NCBI GenBank assembly: GCA_026987855.1 | Contig: JALSMD010000137.1 | Location: forward strand, 1-5,765 | Reading direction: 5' to 3' | Length of the DNA stretch: 5,765 nucleotides | Origin: Candidatus Falkowiibacteriota bacterium | GTDB taxonomy: Bacteria > Patescibacteriota > Patescibacteriia > Patescibacteriales > JALSMD01 | Notes under the pieces: model-generated | The model's database searches: none | Told to the model about the DNA's origin: nothing | What the model saw: only the letters and a program-made list of their open reading frames with translations | Shown here: positions 4,211 through 5,765 of the stretch, piece by piece | Numbering within the stretch: the first letter of the stretch is position 1 | How the letters are laid out: each line of letters begins with the position of its first letter | Position numbers and translations under genes: made by a program

Positions 4211-5765
4211 ATGTCTGATGAAATTAAAATTAAAAAGGCAAAATCCAGTTTGGCTGAATTTACTAAAAAACCTGTTCCTGGCGAAAAAGAAGTAGAAGAA
4301 TTTGAAGAATATGTTGAAGATGAGTTAAGAGAAGAGGAAATTGAGGAGAGTTTAAGTGAAATATACCAAGACGATGATGGCAATATGGTTGATGTTAGTA
4401 AACTTTCTCGAAACAAAAAGAAGGGTTTTTTGTTTTGGTTTTTTTCTTTTGTTTTTTTTGTTGTTTTTTTTGGCGGAGGAGGATATATTGCTTGGCAATA
4501 TTTAAATTCACATACTGACGCCAAAGTTGATTTTTATATAGATGGTCCTTCTGAAGTTTTGGCAGGAGAAGAGTTTTTTTATGTGATTAATTACAAAAAT
4601 GATAGTAATATAGCCATCAAAAATGTTGATATAGAGATTAAGTATCCAGATAATTTTATTATTTTAGATGTTAGTTCAGCGGGTGAAGAAAGGGGTGGCT
4701 CTTGGCATTTTGATGAGATATCACCTTATCAACAAGGAAAAATAAAAATAAAAGGGAAAATTATTGCTCCTCAAGGCGAGAATAATATTATTTTAGCGAA
4801 TATGCTTTATACTCCCGCAAATTTTTCTTCTGAATTTAAAAAAGAATCTAGTTTAAGTACAACCATTAAAGATATCGGCATTGATTTTGACTTTGATTAT
4901 GTTGATACTGTTTTGGTAGGAGAGGAAAATGAGATTGTTATTAAATATAGCGCCCAGGAAGAAAACTATTTATATAATTTTAGAGTTGTGGTAGAACCAT
5001 TGGACAACCTAGAATTTATTAAAGAGGATTTAAAAGACGAAAATATAGAAATGATAAGGCCGGGTGTATGGCAGGTAAACTTAGTTAGCAAAGAAGAACA
5101 GGAGTTACCTATTTATTATAAGTTGACTGATAAAATTTCCAATGAAGAGGTCATAAATATTAAGTTTTCTCAAGCCGACAAAGAAGGTAATTATTATAAT
5201 TTTTTTGAAAAATCTATCAAAGTAGAAGCAATGGAAAACGATTTAAATTTAACTTTAATTGTTAATGGCAAGCGCACAGATCAGGGCGTAGATTTTGGTC
5301 AAGTTCTTAACTATTCTATTGTTTATATCAACAAAGGAGAGACTAGTCTGAAAAATGTTGTAGTTATGGCAGTTTTAGAGAGTGATTTTCTTGATTGGAC
5401 CAGTTTGGACGATAAGAATAATGGCCAAAGAAAAGGAAACACTATTATTTGGACAAAAGAAGAAATTCCTCAACTAGAAGAATTAAAGCCAGAGGATGAG
5501 GGCTCTATTGATTTTTCTATTAAGTTAATAAAACCGGATAAGATAGAAAGCGGCAAAGAATATTTGGTAAAAAGTTATGCTCAATTTAGTGTAGGCGAGA
5601 TTGAAGGCGAGGAAGCGCGAGCTACGAAAAGCAATGTTATTATTAATAAGATTAATAGTGACCTTAATTTAATTGAAGAAATTAGGTATTTTAATAAGGA
5701 TAATATCCCGGTTGGTACAGGACCTATACCCCCGAAAGTCAATAAAACAACATCATTCAAGGTTT
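4211..5765 (+). CDS. bitopic membrane protein with extracytoplasmic Ig/DUF11-like repeats (3' end outside window)
   Basis: The frame is open from the ATG at 4211 to the window end (518 codons, no stop), so the gene is cut by the window edge. Residues 1-70 form a cytoplasmic tail that is very acidic (18 of residues 25-56 are Asp or Glu) and ends in a basic RNKKK stop. A Phe-rich membrane helix with four glycines spans about 73-98. Then come beta-rich modules: about 103-217 (with LAGEEFFYVINYKND and IAIKNVDIEI), 222-340 (VLVGEENEIVIKY), 343-480 (FGQVLNYSIVYINKGETSLKN, then NTIIW) and a fourth starting near 483 that reaches GTGPIPPKVNKTTSF. The N-K/D-G...L-x-NV pattern is that of Ig-like/DUF11 surface repeats, and the PIPPKV motif is common in Patescibacteria members. 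The likely role is an envelope or surface scaffold; partners are unknown. The ATG follows a hairpin directly; no Shine-Dalgarno sequence precedes it. Confidence 0.88.
   Translation, partial: MSDEIKIKKAKSSLAEFTKKPVPGEKEVEEFEEYVEDELREEEIEESLSEIYQDDDGNMVDVSKLSRNKKKGFLFWFFSFVFFVVFFGGGGYIAWQYLNSHTDAKVDFYIDGPSEVLAGEEFFYVINYKNDSNIAIKNVDIEIKYPDNFIILDVSSAGEERGGSWHFDEISPYQQGKIKIKGKIIAPQGENNIILANMLYTPANFSSEFKKESSLSTTIKDIGIDFDFDYVDTVLVGEENEIVIKYSAQEENYLYNFRVVVEPLDNLEFIKEDLKDENIEMIRPGVWQVNLVSKEEQELPIYYKLTDKISNEEVINIKFSQADKEGNYYNFFEKSIKVEAMENDLNLTLIVNGKRTDQGVDFGQVLNYSIVYINKGETSLKNVVVMAVLESDFLDWTSLDDKNNGQRKGNTIIWTKEEIPQLEELKPEDEGSIDFSIKLIKPDKIESGKEYLVKSYAQFSVGEIEGEEARATKSNVIINKINSDLNLIEEIRYFNKDNIPVGTGPIPPKVNKTTSFKV

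Noticed and set aside
4201..4524. 107-residue minus-strand ORF
   Set aside because: Its Ser/Lys-rich product is the complement of Glu- and Phe-rich codons of the real plus-strand gene that starts at 4211.
281..5765. Recoding of UGA (as Gly, as in Gracilibacteria/SR1)
   Set aside because: All genes read full length with no internal UGA, and Gly is encoded by GGN. The lack of UGA stops among five complete genes is too small a sample to mean recoding.
1..5765. CRISPR array, insertion sequence or defence system
   Set aside because: No regularly spaced direct repeats, transposase motifs or nuclease/helicase domains were seen.

Overview
The window is AT-rich (roughly 30% GC by eye). Its genes use only TAA or TAG as stops and lack Shine-Dalgarno sequences. 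Its gene families are typical of Patescibacteria (the Candidate Phyla Radiation), most likely a Parcubacteria-group genome. This assignment is inferred from protein character, above all the Q/E-rich protein with a conserved SLIPGVNKFF-type C-terminus next to a membrane-anchored Ig/DUF11-like repeat protein. No marker gene proves it.

Layout: (1) A tRNA-Ser(GCU) gene lies on the minus strand at 107-193. It is followed directly by a strong 20-bp hairpin, and then by an inverted imperfect copy of its own T-arm, so bases 33-132 form a nested palindrome. (2) An 87-bp region carries a minus-strand promoter for the tRNA and a plus-strand extended -10 promoter. They are arranged face to face, with start points about 10 bp apart. 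(3) A tight plus-strand operon (281-3326; gaps of 5, 24 and 17 bp) encodes a two-helix membrane protein with a PH-like domain, a soluble GT2 glycosyltransferase of the polyprenyl-phosphate sugar transferase type, a LemA protein, and an exported, C-terminally anchored protein with two discoidin-like repeats that resembles DUF3999. (4) A 311-bp gene-free region contains a 16-bp-arm inverted repeat, a weak terminator-like hairpin and a good promoter. (5) A second plus-strand unit encodes an uncharacterised helical protein (3638-4159) and then a large bitopic membrane protein with an acidic cytoplasmic tail and extracytoplasmic Ig/DUF11-like repeats. The latter starts at 4211 and runs off the window end.

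Working together (inference): the first operon looks like a cell-envelope module. It combines a membrane-associated glycosyltransferase with LemA and an exported carbohydrate- or surface-binding-like protein. The second unit looks like a surface or envelope scaffold whose cytoplasmic tail could meet a cytoplasmic helical partner. There are no mobile-element genes, CRISPR arrays or classic defence genes. The less familiar material is the tRNA-associated palindrome, the LemA/discoidin pairing, and the 3638-4159 gene with its hairpin-preceded neighbour.
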